Below, piece after piece: positions 15,424-22,119 of a stretch of 22,119 nucleotides of DNA. The notes beneath the pieces were generated by a model. That model saw nothing but the letters and a program-made list of their open reading frames with translations, did not search any database and was not told where the DNA came from. The stretch comes from JANRKT01 sp033763355 (GTDB taxonomy: Bacteria > Bacteroidota > Bacteroidia > Chitinophagales > Chitinophagaceae): contig JANRKT010000097.1 in NCBI GenBank assembly GCA_033763355.1, positions 1-22,119 of the forward strand. The letters are read 5' to 3'. The position numbers and the translations under genes are program-made. Positions within the stretch are counted from its first letter, which is position 1; every line of letters starts with the position of its first letter.

Positions 15424-15906
15424 TTACTCCACCCGCACCAGCACCCTTCTTGTTCTTATATTATCTCCAATGATAGCGGTATCTCCTTTTAGTGCAATTT
15501 GCCTGGGCTGTTCTGTATCAGTATACCAAGGAAGCGTTCCTCCCTTAACATGATGGATCACCTGCCCTTTTGCAGGTTCGTATGTATAAGTACCAAAGTA
15601 TCCGAAAGAATGACTACTAAAAAATTCATGAAAATTTATATTGAAATTTTTAGCCCCTTCTTCTGTTATCTTAAGAGGCGAATCGCCTGAAACATTGATG
15701 CTGAGAATGCCGCCGGATGAGTAAATAAAATATCCTTTGGGGTTTTTGCCGTAACGGTGCACCCATGTATTGGACACAGAATCAAAATCAGTAAACTCAA
15801 CCAACCGCCATATACCGGCAATGCCTTTGGCGGGTTTTGTAGTTTGAGCGGTTGATACACTAAATGCAAACTGAAAGCAAACAAGGGCTGCAAATATTTT
15901 TCTCAT
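15424..15906 (-). CDS. Exported lipocalin-like domain protein
   Basis: The 160-residue protein has a signal peptide ending VSTAQ (about residue 21). GIAGIWRLVEFTDF (28-41) is the conserved opening strand of the lipocalin-like (Lipocalin_5-type) family, followed by GKNPKGYFIYSSGGILSINV, FGYFGTYTYEP, HHVKGGTLPWYTDTEQPRQI and a closing strand ending RRVLVRVE. The fold is a small beta barrel used for binding hydrophobic or small ligands, and here it would sit in the periplasm. No catalytic residues can be assigned. Co-direction and a 30-base gap link it to the RidA-like gene. The 238 bases upstream of it contain no gene. Confidence 0.8.
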   Translation of the reverse strand: MRKIFAALVCFQFAFSVSTAQTTKPAKGIAGIWRLVEFTDFDSVSNTWVHRYGKNPKGYFIYSSGGILSINVSGDSPLKITEEGAKNFNINFHEFFSSHSFGYFGTYTYEPAKGQVIHHVKGGTLPWYTDTEQPRQIALKGDTAIIGDNIRTRRVLVRVE

Positions 15907-16088
15907 ATTGATAGTTTATAAAATAAAAAGCCTCTGCTTATGCAAAAACATCCATAAAAAGTACAGGAATTTAAAAGGAAAGCGCTTACACTTTTCTCAT
16001 GCGGAAATGGATTTGGGCCGGGAGGGAAAAGAATGTTTAAATCTAATTCTTAAAACGCAATCTTCAAAACCTGTTCTTTGCCATTCAA

Positions 16089-16137
16089 AGTACCTTGCGC
16101 CGGGGTTCGTGCCTTCAGGAACCCCGGCGGCAGTACT
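16089..16137 (-). terminator. Strong GC hairpin after the 91-residue gene
   Basis: CGCCGGGGTTC (16098-16108) pairs perfectly with GAACCCCGGCG (16119-16129) around a 10-base loop. A further AGTAC/GTACT pair (16089-16093, 16133-16137) extends it. It lies 7 bases beyond the stop at 16147-16145. No T-tract follows on either strand, so it may stop transcription only with Rho or protect the transcript end. Confidence 0.5.
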
Positions 16138-16144
16138 CAACTAC

Positions 16145-16420
16145 TTACGCATTAATACTAAGTAGTGGAAGCAAGGTAGGTCGTGCTGGCGTAACACCGT
16201 TCTTTACAAGAATGGGTACAAGCGTTTCAGAAAATTCATTTAATGCTTCTTCTGACTCCCATACATCTGTTATTAACAACCCATCAGTTTGATGAGCCAC
16301 TACATGATTAATGAGAGCCGGATTTTTCCATTTTCCTGCAGCTTCAAGGTCTTTAATTACCTGGCTGTATTGTTCAGGTTTATAGCCAACAACATTAAAT
16401 TGAGCAACAATTTTTTTCAT
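16145..16420 (-). CDS. Small dimeric alpha/beta-barrel (ABM-like) protein
   Basis: The 91-residue protein has no signal peptide. It reads IVAQFNVVGYKPEQYSQVIK, then HVVAHQTDGLLITDVWESEE, then ALNEFSETLVPILVKNGVTP. The helix after the first strand, the DGLLITDVWES hairpin and the F..F.ETL.PIL...G helix are a standard pattern for single-domain ferredoxin-like barrels often annotated as ABM-like or hypothetical. Such proteins dimerise; some are heme-degrading or quinol monooxygenases, but no diagnostic residues are visible. It is flanked by a hairpin on its 3' side and by the interrupted leader element on its 5' side, so it is probably a separately controlled gene. Confidence 0.75.
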   Translation of the reverse strand: MKKIVAQFNVVGYKPEQYSQVIKDLEAAGKWKNPALINHVVAHQTDGLLITDVWESEEALNEFSETLVPILVKNGVTPARPTLLPLLSINA

Positions 16421-16441
16421 TTTTAATTCATTTTAATTTTG

Positions 16442-16516
16442 TGCCTACTCTTTTTGGTTTCCCCGCCTGCAGCGCTGCAGGCTTATCGCTGCGGGGCAGG
16501 TTGGCTTTCCCGTTTT
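16442..16516 (-). promoter_or_regulatory. Leader element, interrupted copy, before the 91-residue gene
   Basis: The minus strand carries AACGGGAAAGCCAA, then a 40-base insert, then AAACCAAAAAGAGTAGGCA, ending 21 bases before the ATG at 16420. The outer parts match the element at 14839-14873 in the same order. If it regulates the gene, the insert alters the spacing between its two halves. Confidence 0.45.
16461..16500. repeat. 40-base palindromic (REP-like) insert
   Basis: The segment splits the leader element between GGTTT and TTGGCTTT. It contains the perfect 18-base palindrome GCCTGCAGCGCTGCAGGC (16465-16482) and an outer pair CCCCGC (16461-16466) / GCGGGG (16491-16496). It is far more GC-rich than its surroundings. 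These traits fit a small dispersed palindromic element. No target-site duplication can be identified with confidence. Confidence 0.6.
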
Positions 16517-16575
16517 TTTAAGCCATGGTTCGTGTCTTCACCAACTAAAAGACTGCTCCGTTTAAATGAACAATA

Positions 16576-16616
16576 AAACAAACCCCACCACTTTTTTCAA
16601 TATGATGAGGTTGTTT
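16576..16616 (-). terminator. Intrinsic-type terminator after the 247-residue gene
   Basis: On the minus strand AAACAACCTCATCAT pairs with GTGGTGGGGTTTGTTT (15 pairs including G-U pairs, one bulge) around the loop ATTGAAAAAA. The stem is followed by the T-rich stretch TATTGTTCATTT. It lies 22 bases after the stop at 16641-16639. This is the best-looking terminator in the window. Confidence 0.6.
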
Positions 16617-16638
16617 ATCAATCAACACGGAGAATGGG

Positions 16639-17382
16639 TTATTTAGAACTTAACTCTTTACGCATAAAAAGCAATTCACTCCAGCTTTCGCTTACGTACT
16701 CAGCCACATCTTTTAAATACTGTGCATAAGACCCTTCGCCGTTTGCAGCCTCATACACTTCTTTAAACGGCTTGCGAAAACCGGATGCTCTTTCTTTTAA
16801 TCCCTGCTTATACCTTGTTGTTAATGTATATTGCCCCGGGCCTGAGCCACTGGCTGTATAAACCGCAACAGTTACACCGGCAGCTTCCCATGCTTTTTTT
16901 ACTTTTTTAAGAATGGCTTCTACATGCTCACCCATTCCTGGTTTGGGATAAATATGTGAAATCTGGATTTTGTCAGTAAACTCTCCCAAAGCAATGGTGC
17001 TTAATGATTCCTGGTAAACGGAGTAGCCGCCGCTCTGCCTGTCAGTTAAGTGAATTGCTACATTTTTATTCCAGTCCGTTTGATGTTCGGGGCTGATATC
17101 GCCTCTTGCATCTTCACTCTCCCAGCTTTTGGGCCCTTCGGTAATATGATAACCGCCAATATCCGGACCTGATTGAATGGCAAATACCCGCCAATGATTA
17201 TCTCCGGTGTGATACTTTTGCGAATGGGCAGCAAGGGCTTTTTCAAATTCCACAATCTTATCAACCCTGGGGAATACCCTGTGTGTAGAAATTACATTTT
17301 TGGTTTGGCTGATGGCTGCGAAGGGAAGTGCGAGCAACACCAATGCCAACAGTTTCATCTTGGAAAAAAAATTCTTGTTCAT
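16639..17382 (-). CDS. Secreted protein, probable tandem alpha/beta-barrel repeat
   Basis: The 247-residue product has a signal peptide (MNKNFFSKMKLLALVLLALP, cut near AISQ). Starting at Met9 would also leave a good signal. Two similar halves are visible. The first (about 28-100) reads VISTHRVFPRVDKIVEFEKA and HWRVFAIQSGPDIGGYHITE. The second (about 137-215) reads IQISHIYPKPGMGEHVEAIL and VTVAVYTASGSGPGQYTLTT. Each has strand, helix with acidic or basic face, then hairpin, as in NIPSNAP/ABM-type dimeric barrels, so the chain may form the barrel by itself. I do not recognise a named family and no active-site motif is seen. The gene is bounded by a terminator downstream and a 338-base gene-free stretch upstream, so it probably starts the unit. 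Confidence 0.65.
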   Translation of the reverse strand: MNKNFFSKMKLLALVLLALPFAAISQTKNVISTHRVFPRVDKIVEFEKALAAHSQKYHTGDNHWRVFAIQSGPDIGGYHITEGPKSWESEDARGDISPEHQTDWNKNVAIHLTDRQSGGYSVYQESLSTIALGEFTDKIQISHIYPKPGMGEHVEAILKKVKKAWEAAGVTVAVYTASGSGPGQYTLTTRYKQGLKERASGFRKPFKEVYEAANGEGSYAQYLKDVAEYVSESWSELLFMRKELSSK

Positions 17383-17720
17383 TGTTGTTTGGTTTTAACA
17401 GTGAGGAAATTTTTGTTGATTGATTCCATAACTGATAAGAGTTCGGTTATGAATTACAACTGAAACCTACAAACCCGTTACAATGAAAACAAGCAGGCAA
17501 GGACGAAATGGTAGCAGAACTGTCCCAATGAATGGTTTTATTTACCGGAAAAAAATCTAAGGATAGCAGAAGCCAACATGCAAAGAATATACGGGAGTTT
17601 TATTCAGGTATAGATTATTTTGTAAAGAATCAGGCTCCTAATCTATTTGTCAGAATAAACAAAGTGGTTAGGAGAAGAAGAGGGGGTTTACAATATTCTG
17701 TTAACCTCTTATCCTCTTTG
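17383..17720. other. 338-base gene-free stretch
   Basis: This stretch separates the sensor kinase from the small barrel genes. Apart from the imperfect inverted repeat at its right end I find no RNA gene, no coding sequence and no clear Bacteroidota promoter. It must hold the promoter of the 247-residue gene if that gene is not read from the kinase operon. Confidence 0.6.
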
Positions 17721-17722
17721 TT
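17658..17722 (-). terminator. Imperfect inverted repeat over the kinase stop codon
   Basis: AACAAAGTGGTTAGGAG (17658-17674) pairs with CTCTTATCCTCTTTGTT (17706-17722), 14 of 17 positions. The second arm includes two bases of the stop codon of the kinase. On the minus strand the hairpin is followed by TATTCTG, moderately T-rich with the TTTGTT of the stem. It is a plausible terminator for the regulator-kinase operon. Confidence 0.45.
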
Positions 17723-19769
17723 AGGCAGCTTTACCTGTTTTAAATTCAAAATAAATTTTGGTACCCTCGTTCACTTCCTCTTTCATAGTGCCGCTCAGTT
17801 GTTGTGTAAGCAGCGAAACCAATTGCCCGCCAAAGCCGGTGCCTTGTGTGATGCCGCTTTTGCCAATACCATTGTCGCTCACTTCTAATTGCAGCACACC
17901 GTCATTTTTCTTTTGCAGTTTGATGAGTACTTTACCCTGTTGCCCCTGTGGGAAAGCATATTTCAGCGTGTTGGTTAAAAGTTCGTTTACAATCAACCCA
18001 AGCGGAACAGCGGTATCAATATCCACATCTAAACGTTCCATTGCACATTCAATAGTTACTCTTTTTTCTGCACCAAAAGAATCCAATATGCTTTCACTGA
18101 GGTTGATGAAATAATCTTTCATTTCAATAGCGCCAAGATTGGCACCCTGGTATAGCTTCTGGTGTACAATGCCAATTGACTGTACCCGGTTCTGGCTTTC
18201 CTGCATAGCATCTTTGGTTTGTGTATCGCTTATCTGTGCACTTTGCAAAGCCAACAGGCTGCTCACTACTTCCAAATTGTTTTTTACACGATGATGAATT
18301 TCACGAAGCAGCAGTTCTTTATCCTGCAACAATTGGTCGCTGCGTTTTTTCTCCTTAGCCAGTTTATTGCGTTGGTACAATGCAATAATGGAAAATACCA
18401 GCACTGCAGCCAGCACAGCAAAAGAAGCATTACGGATATTGCGCTGACGCTTGATTTCTTCTTTGGCAAGCAAATCTTTTTTTTCCTGTTCCGCTTTTAT
18501 CACCGCTTCTTTTTTTTCGTTTTCAAACCGTAATTGTGAGCCTACTAATTTTTGCAGCGCTTCTTTAGAGTACGCACTGTCTCTTATGGCAATATATTCT
18601 TTGTAATGCCGGTAGGCACTTTGCCAGTTGCCGGTGGCGCTGTCAAGTCTTTCTTTTCCGCTATAATAATCAGCCATTGATAATTTGCTGTTTAAGGTAT
18701 CATATAACATCACTGAATTATTGAAAAACTTCTTTGCAAGTTCATACTTTTTCAGGCTGGTGTATACACCCCCCATATCAGCATATAAACCTGCAAGATC
18801 CTGTTTGTTAGAAATAGATTTGTAGGCTACTTCTGAAGAAAGATAATTTTTCAGCGCTTCAGAAAAATTACCAACTGCCCGGTAATAATGTCCCATCCTG
18901 CGGTACACGTAAGCAAGTAATTGCACATCGTTCACTTCCTTTGCCAGCGTTAATGCAACTGAATAATACTGGTGCGCATCGGTAAAATTTTTATCCAAAA
19001 GATAAATGCCGCCAATATCAGTGTTGTAATAAATCTGCTCAATCTTGTTGCCTGTTTCTTTTGAAACCTGCAGACCCTGTTTAAAATATTTCAGAGCTTC
19101 CGGAATATTTCCCAATGCCATGTAGTTGGAGGCAAGCATGTGTGCTGCATGGCCAATTGCATCTTTGTCACCAATTCTTTCACTAAGTTTTAAATAATCA
19201 TAGGCTGTTTGTGTGGCGGCGGCCGAATTACCTTCCACATCATGCAAATACGTTAAGATGTCATAGGTTGTTGCCATATTATCTAAATCACCGGCCGCTT
19301 CATTGTACTTTAATGCTTCTGTCAAAGATGTTTTTGCTTCCTGTAATTTTCCATTGTCAACATAATCCTGCCCTATTTCAATAAGCACACGGCCCGCAGC
19401 ATGTGTGTTGCCGGTTTGTTTGTACAGCTCCAGTGCTTCCTTATGAAGTGTAAGCGCTTCTTCAAAACGGCCCAGACGCCAGAAAAGCCTTGCTGTCCTG
19501 TGTTTAATTTTGGCCACACCGGGTTTCCAGTTTAGTTTTTGGGCAAGTGTCATTGCCTGAGGAGAAAGCAGAACACCTTCTTCCGGCTTATAATAAACAT
19601 GAGCAAGCATTAGTTGTGCATACAAATTCACTTTTGCAGAATCTTCTTTTGCATCCGGCAATACAGCAAGTAATGAATCAACGAACTCCTTGTCAGTTTT
19701 TTGAGCAGAGGCATTATACTGATACACCAACAACAAAAAGAAGAAAGAAAAGAGTTTGTTTTTGACCAT
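17721..19769 (-). CDS. TPR-containing membrane sensor histidine kinase (HisKA_2)
   Basis: The 682-residue protein has a signal peptide (to NASAQ, residue 23) and tetratricopeptide repeats at 40-residue spacing (about 80-380), which would lie in the periplasm. A coiled coil (410-445), one membrane span (about 448-464) and a second short coil follow. The HisKA_2 phosphoacceptor box REIHHRVKNNLEVVSSLLAL (489-508) has His492 or His493. The ATP-binding domain has NELLTNTLKYAF (595-606), VSDNGIGKSG (630-639) and GTGFGGQLV. It should autophosphorylate and signal to the LytTR regulator encoded 13 bases upstream. The TPR array suggests sensing through a protein or peptide partner. Whether it controls the amidohydrolase genes is not shown by sequence. 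Confidence 0.93.
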   Translation of the reverse strand: MVKNKLFSFFFLLLVYQYNASAQKTDKEFVDSLLAVLPDAKEDSAKVNLYAQLMLAHVYYKPEEGVLLSPQAMTLAQKLNWKPGVAKIKHRTARLFWRLGRFEEALTLHKEALELYKQTGNTHAAGRVLIEIGQDYVDNGKLQEAKTSLTEALKYNEAAGDLDNMATTYDILTYLHDVEGNSAAATQTAYDYLKLSERIGDKDAIGHAAHMLASNYMALGNIPEALKYFKQGLQVSKETGNKIEQIYYNTDIGGIYLLDKNFTDAHQYYSVALTLAKEVNDVQLLAYVYRRMGHYYRAVGNFSEALKNYLSSEVAYKSISNKQDLAGLYADMGGVYTSLKKYELAKKFFNNSVMLYDTLNSKLSMADYYSGKERLDSATGNWQSAYRHYKEYIAIRDSAYSKEALQKLVGSQLRFENEKKEAVIKAEQEKKDLLAKEEIKRQRNIRNASFAVLAAVLVFSIIALYQRNKLAKEKKRSDQLLQDKELLLREIHHRVKNNLEVVSSLLALQSAQISDTQTKDAMQESQNRVQSIGIVHQKLYQGANLGAIEMKDYFINLSESILDSFGAEKRVTIECAMERLDVDIDTAVPLGLIVNELLTNTLKYAFPQGQQGKVLIKLQKKNDGVLQLEVSDNGIGKSGITQGTGFGGQLVSLLTQQLSGTMKEEVNEGTKIYFEFKTGKAA

Positions 19770-19782
19770 TGACCATTCACCT

Positions 19783-20529
19783 TTAAAAAGTTTGCAACCT
19801 TTGCATCAATTGCTCCCGCATACCTGTGCCAAGCGGGATGGGTTTTTGCGCAATCATCACATGATGTTCTGCCACTTCATCTACATGCATAATATTGATA
19901 ACATAAGAACGGTGTATTCGCTGAAACAATTTTACAGGAAGTTTTTCTTCAATCGTTTTGAGGGTGATGGATAACAGGAATTCTTTATTCACTGTAAAAA
20001 TGCGGCTGTAGTTGCGATCGGCCTCAATAAACAGGATATCAGCCAGCATAATTTTCTGCATCTTTTCTTTATGGCGGACAAAAATACGGTCGCTTAAAAT
20101 ATACGGCTGCTCTTCATTGTATGGTTCCTCCATCCGGCCGGTTTCATTTTCTGCCATGCGGCTAATGGTGAGTTCAATGGCACGTTGCAGGTCCAGTTGT
20201 TTAAATGGCTTAGCAATAAATGCAAAAGGCTTTGTGCTTTTGGCCCGGTTAAACGTGGCCTCGTCTGAGTTGGCGGTGATGTAAATGATGGGGGTGTTGC
20301 GTTTTTGATGTATTTGCTTAGCCGTTTCTATACCATCAATGGTTCCTTTGAGATTTATATCCAGCAATACAATATCTGGTTTGTTTTGTTCCAAATGAAG
20401 AATGGCTTCATCACCACGGGGCAATACCCCGGTTACCTCATAACCAAGCGATGTAAGCTGCATGGAAATTTTTGCACCAATAAGCATCTCGTCTTCCACC
20501 ACCAATATTTTTACCGATGTATCCAACAA
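19783..20529 (-). CDS. LytTR-family response regulator, TTG start
   Basis: The 248-residue protein has a receiver domain (about 6-125) with the acidic pocket VEDE (11-14), phosphoacceptor Asp57 in VLLDINL, Thr85 in YITAN and Lys107 in IAKPF. A LytTR DNA-binding domain (about 143-246) contains IFVRHKEKMQKIMLADILFI and FQRIHRSYVINI. No ATG exists between the in-frame TAA at 20541-20539 and the first strand, so translation must begin at TTG 20529 or TTG 20526. The gene overlaps the end of the 75-codon ORF by 19 bases and is followed by its kinase after 13 bases. It is the obvious partner of that kinase. Confidence 0.92.
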   Translation of the reverse strand: MLDTSVKILVVEDEMLIGAKISMQLTSLGYEVTGVLPRGDEAILHLEQNKPDIVLLDINLKGTIDGIETAKQIHQKRNTPIIYITANSDEATFNRAKSTKPFAFIAKPFKQLDLQRAIELTISRMAENETGRMEEPYNEEQPYILSDRIFVRHKEKMQKIMLADILFIEADRNYSRIFTVNKEFLLSITLKTIEEKLPVKLFQRIHRSYVINIMHVDEVAEHHVMIAQKPIPLGTGMREQLMQRLQTF

Positions 20530-20738
20530 TGTGTTTTGTTATTTGAAATGATGGTAATAATGGAATGGAAATTTAAGAAGTTCAGCCGGCAATTGTTACT
20601 GTTAAATGTACTCTTTTTACAACCAGGGGTTTTGCCTTCCTGCAACATTTTTTGTTGAGCCTCCTTTGCGGCAACGTACCCTTCCGGTATCTTTTCCGAT
20701 TGCTGTTCCGGTTCGCTGTTTTTATTTTCTTCACTCAT
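20511..20738 (-). CDS. 75-residue polar ORF preceding the regulator
   Basis: The product starts MSEENKNSEPEQQSEKIPEG and continues YVAAKEAQQKMLQEGKTPGC, a charged, helix-prone stretch that looks coded. The last ~30 residues (from about KKSTFNSNN) are Asn/His/Ile-rich and look like untranslated sequence read through, so the gene may be truncated or frameshifted there. It follows the 40-residue membrane protein by 16 bases and its TAA (20513-20511) lies inside the regulator gene, so it might deliver ribosomes to the regulator's TTG start. No family is recognised. Doubt is real: it may be a remnant. Confidence 0.45.
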   Translation of the reverse strand: MSEENKNSEPEQQSEKIPEGYVAAKEAQQKMLQEGKTPGCKKSTFNSNNCRLNFLNFHSIITIISNNKTHCWIHR

Positions 20739-20754
20739 ACTTCTCTGTACGCCT

Positions 20755-20877
20755 TTAATTTTTCAGGTACCGGTATAAAAATGCCGCAGCAAATCCAACG
20801 ACCACATAAATGATAAACCTGATGATATGATGCTTCATATTGTTTTTATTCCGGGGAATATCCCTTTCTGCACTCAT
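20755..20877 (-). CDS. 40-residue single-pass membrane protein, ATGA overlap
   Basis: From ATG 20877 to TAA 20757-20755 the minus strand encodes a basic N-terminus (MSAERDIPRNKNNMKHH), one membrane span (IIRFIIYVVVGFAAAFLY) and a short basic tail RYLKN. Its ATG overlaps the TGA of the serine hydrolase gene as ATGA, a classical translational-coupling arrangement. Positive charges at both ends leave the topology open. Small proteins of this kind often modulate a neighbour in the membrane, but no family is recognised and the link is inference. Confidence 0.65.
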   Translation of the reverse strand: MSAERDIPRNKNNMKHHIIRFIIYVVVGFAAAFLYRYLKN

Positions 20878-22119
20878 TGTTTTTTCATTTCAATTTTTTC
20901 GCCGTTGCCAATAAACCAGGCTTTAATCACCTTACCTGTTTTATCTGTTTCAAATTCTATAAAACGGTCTGAGTTATCCGCGTAAAAAAACCTTGTTGTT
21001 GATTCGGGTTTCAGTTCCACATCCGGCGCCCCCTGCCGGTGCCGGTATAATTTATTGTTCTTTTTGATCAGCTCAAGGAGGTCTGTAACCATATATTTCC
21101 CTGTGTAGTTATCCAGAATGGCTGCATCAATCTTTATTTCTTTTGGGATGTATGGTTTCTGAACAGGAAGATCAAATATGACGGATGCGAGGGCTATGCC
21201 CATCCTGTCTGCATTTGACTGATTGTTTGAAATGGCAACAACGCAAACATCACCTTCAGGATAATAAGCAAGGTGTGATGAAAAACCGGGGATACCCCCG
21301 TTATGAGAAATGCGTTTGTGTGTTTTTAAACTGTCAATTCCTATCCCGTAACCATAATTGTTCATATAGGGTGTTATCATCTTTTCTACAGAAGCTGCTG
21401 AAAGCACCTGATTGCCCAGCAATGCTTTTGTCCACTGGTACAAATCTTCAACTGTTGATACCATAGCCCCGGCGCTGTAAGGGCCTTCCATGGAAATATA
21501 ATCAGCATGCGCCCATGCCCCCCTGCGGTTTTTGCCATAACCTTTTGCACGGAATGACAAGATAGAATCCAGCCGGTCCATCGAAGTATTTTTTAACCCT
21601 GCTTTTTTAATGATGTTCTCCTGCAGATAATTGCTGAAGTTTTTTCCTGAAACTTTTTCAACAATCACACCCAGTAAAAAATACCCCGAGTTGCTGTAAT
21701 TCCATTTTGTACTGGGCGAAAAATCAAATGGTTTGTTTTTAAACAATGCAATCATGGAATCGATGGAAAGGGGTAACACTGCCCTGGGCCAGAACTCCGG
21801 GATATTCGTATAGTTTTTAATCCCCGATGTATGGTTAAGCAGCATGTGAATGGTTACACTATCGCCCTTGGGATAATCCGGAATGTATTTGCTGAGTTTA
21901 TCATCAACACTTAATTTTCCCTGCTCCGCCAGCAGCATAATGCAGGCTGCTGTAAACTGTTTGGTAACAGAACCGATGCGGAATTTTGTATTTATTGTAT
22001 TGGGCACATTCCACTCCCGGTCTGCCAGGCCAAAAGATTTTTTATAAACGGCTTTTCCTTTCTGCATCACCAGCACTGTGCCGTTAAACTCTTTCACTTT
22101 AAATTCAGCCTGGGCATAA
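20874..22119 (-). CDS. Exported serine hydrolase, beta-lactamase fold with C-terminal domain, 5' end outside window
   Basis: The frame is open to the window edge and reads YAQAEFKVKEFNGTVLV at its visible start. That looks like the end of a signal peptide, so the GTG at 22097 is not the real start. The beta-lactamase/PBP class C motifs are complete: GSVTKQFTA (catalytic Ser and Lys of SxxK, about 21971-21960), YSNSGYF (YxN box) and SHNGGIPGFSSH (third box). A C-terminal small beta domain, YTGKYMVTDLL through FIEFETDKTGK, resembles DUF3471. Relatives include esterases, D-aminopeptidases and D,D-carboxypeptidases; true beta-lactamase activity is unlikely to be predictable. It heads the visible unit with the small membrane protein, regulator and kinase. 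Confidence 0.9.
   Translation of the reverse strand, partial: YAQAEFKVKEFNGTVLVMQKGKAVYKKSFGLADREWNVPNTINTKFRIGSVTKQFTAACIMLLAEQGKLSVDDKLSKYIPDYPKGDSVTIHMLLNHTSGIKNYTNIPEFWPRAVLPLSIDSMIALFKNKPFDFSPSTKWNYSNSGYFLLGVIVEKVSGKNFSNYLQENIIKKAGLKNTSMDRLDSILSFRAKGYGKNRRGAWAHADYISMEGPYSAGAMVSTVEDLYQWTKALLGNQVLSAASVEKMITPYMNNYGYGIGIDSLKTHKRISHNGGIPGFSSHLAYYPEGDVCVVAISNNQSNADRMGIALASVIFDLPVQKPYIPKEIKIDAAILDNYTGKYMVTDLLELIKKNNKLYRHRQGAPDVELKPESTTRFFYADNSDRFIEFETDKTGKVIKAWFIGNGEKIEMKKQ

Noticed and set aside
15908..16165. Plus-strand 85-codon ORF in the gap upstream of the lipocalin-like gene
   Set aside because: Composition is not protein-like, it runs through a GC hairpin and into the 3' end of the opposite-strand gene; no sign of a plus-strand gene elsewhere.
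17532..17888. Plus-strand 118-codon ORF at the kinase 3' end
   Set aside because: More than half is antisense to the kinase ATP-binding domain and the remainder is AT-rich spacer with no recognisable motif.
20874..22097. GTG at 22097 as start of the serine hydrolase
   Set aside because: The frame stays open upstream and encodes YAQAEFK, the end of a signal peptide, so the true start is outside the window.
1..22119. CRISPR arrays, tRNA or rRNA genes, transposases, integrases
   Set aside because: I looked for regular direct repeats, tRNA-like cloverleaf ends and transposase motifs and found none; the only repeats are the palindromes and the leader element listed.

Overview
The window looks like a piece of a Bacteroidota chromosome, most likely from the Chitinophagaceae or a close relative (inference). 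The DNA is AT-rich. Signal peptides typically end in Ala-Gln or Gly-Gln, as is common in this phylum, and start codons lack strong Shine-Dalgarno sequences. The sensor kinase (HisKA_2 type with TPRs) and LytTR regulator are also common there. Every gene I can support lies on the minus strand, so transcription runs from position 22119 towards 1.

In transcription order, the first block (22119 to 17721) holds a secreted serine hydrolase of the beta-lactamase fold (5' end outside the window), a 40-residue membrane protein overlapping it by ATGA, a 75-residue polar ORF, a LytTR response regulator with an apparent TTG start, and a TPR sensor histidine kinase. A 338-base gene-free stretch follows. 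The second block (17382 to 14139) carries small ligand-binding-type folds: a secreted tandem alpha/beta-barrel-like protein, two single-domain alpha/beta-barrel proteins, a lipocalin-like protein, an exported RidA-like protein that lacks the usual catalytic arginine, and a frameshifted, truncated GNAT acetyltransferase remnant. The two single-domain barrel genes share a leader element of about 35 bases at almost the same distance from the start codon. In one copy it is split by a 40-base palindromic insert.

The third block (14130 to 7517) is a tight run of exported amide-bond hydrolases: two M20D amidohydrolases, a cupin-like protein, a D-aminoacylase-type amidohydrolase and a Tat-exported YtcJ-type amidohydrolase. 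It ends in the last 29 codons of a lost M20 carbamoylase gene. The fourth block (7509 to 1) has two paralogous His-rich single-pass membrane proteins, a 25-codon ORF that fills the gap to the next gene with 2 bases on each side, an alpha/beta hydrolase, a DmpA-type P1 peptidase, a complete M20 carbamoylase/allantoate amidohydrolase homologue, a DUF1624/HGSNAT-like membrane acyltransferase, and the N-terminal two fifths or less of a penicillin acylase.

The unifying feature is seven exported enzymes from several unrelated folds, all cutting amide or related C-N bonds (penicillin acylase, carbamoylase, DmpA, YtcJ-type, D-aminoacylase, two M20D), plus two further serine hydrolases, beside a sensor/regulator pair. 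I infer an envelope-located pathway that strips acyl or carbamoyl caps from unusual, perhaps D- or N-acyl, amino acids or peptides. The substrate cannot be read from sequence. Two clear gene remnants at junctions show that the locus has been remodelled by gene loss.
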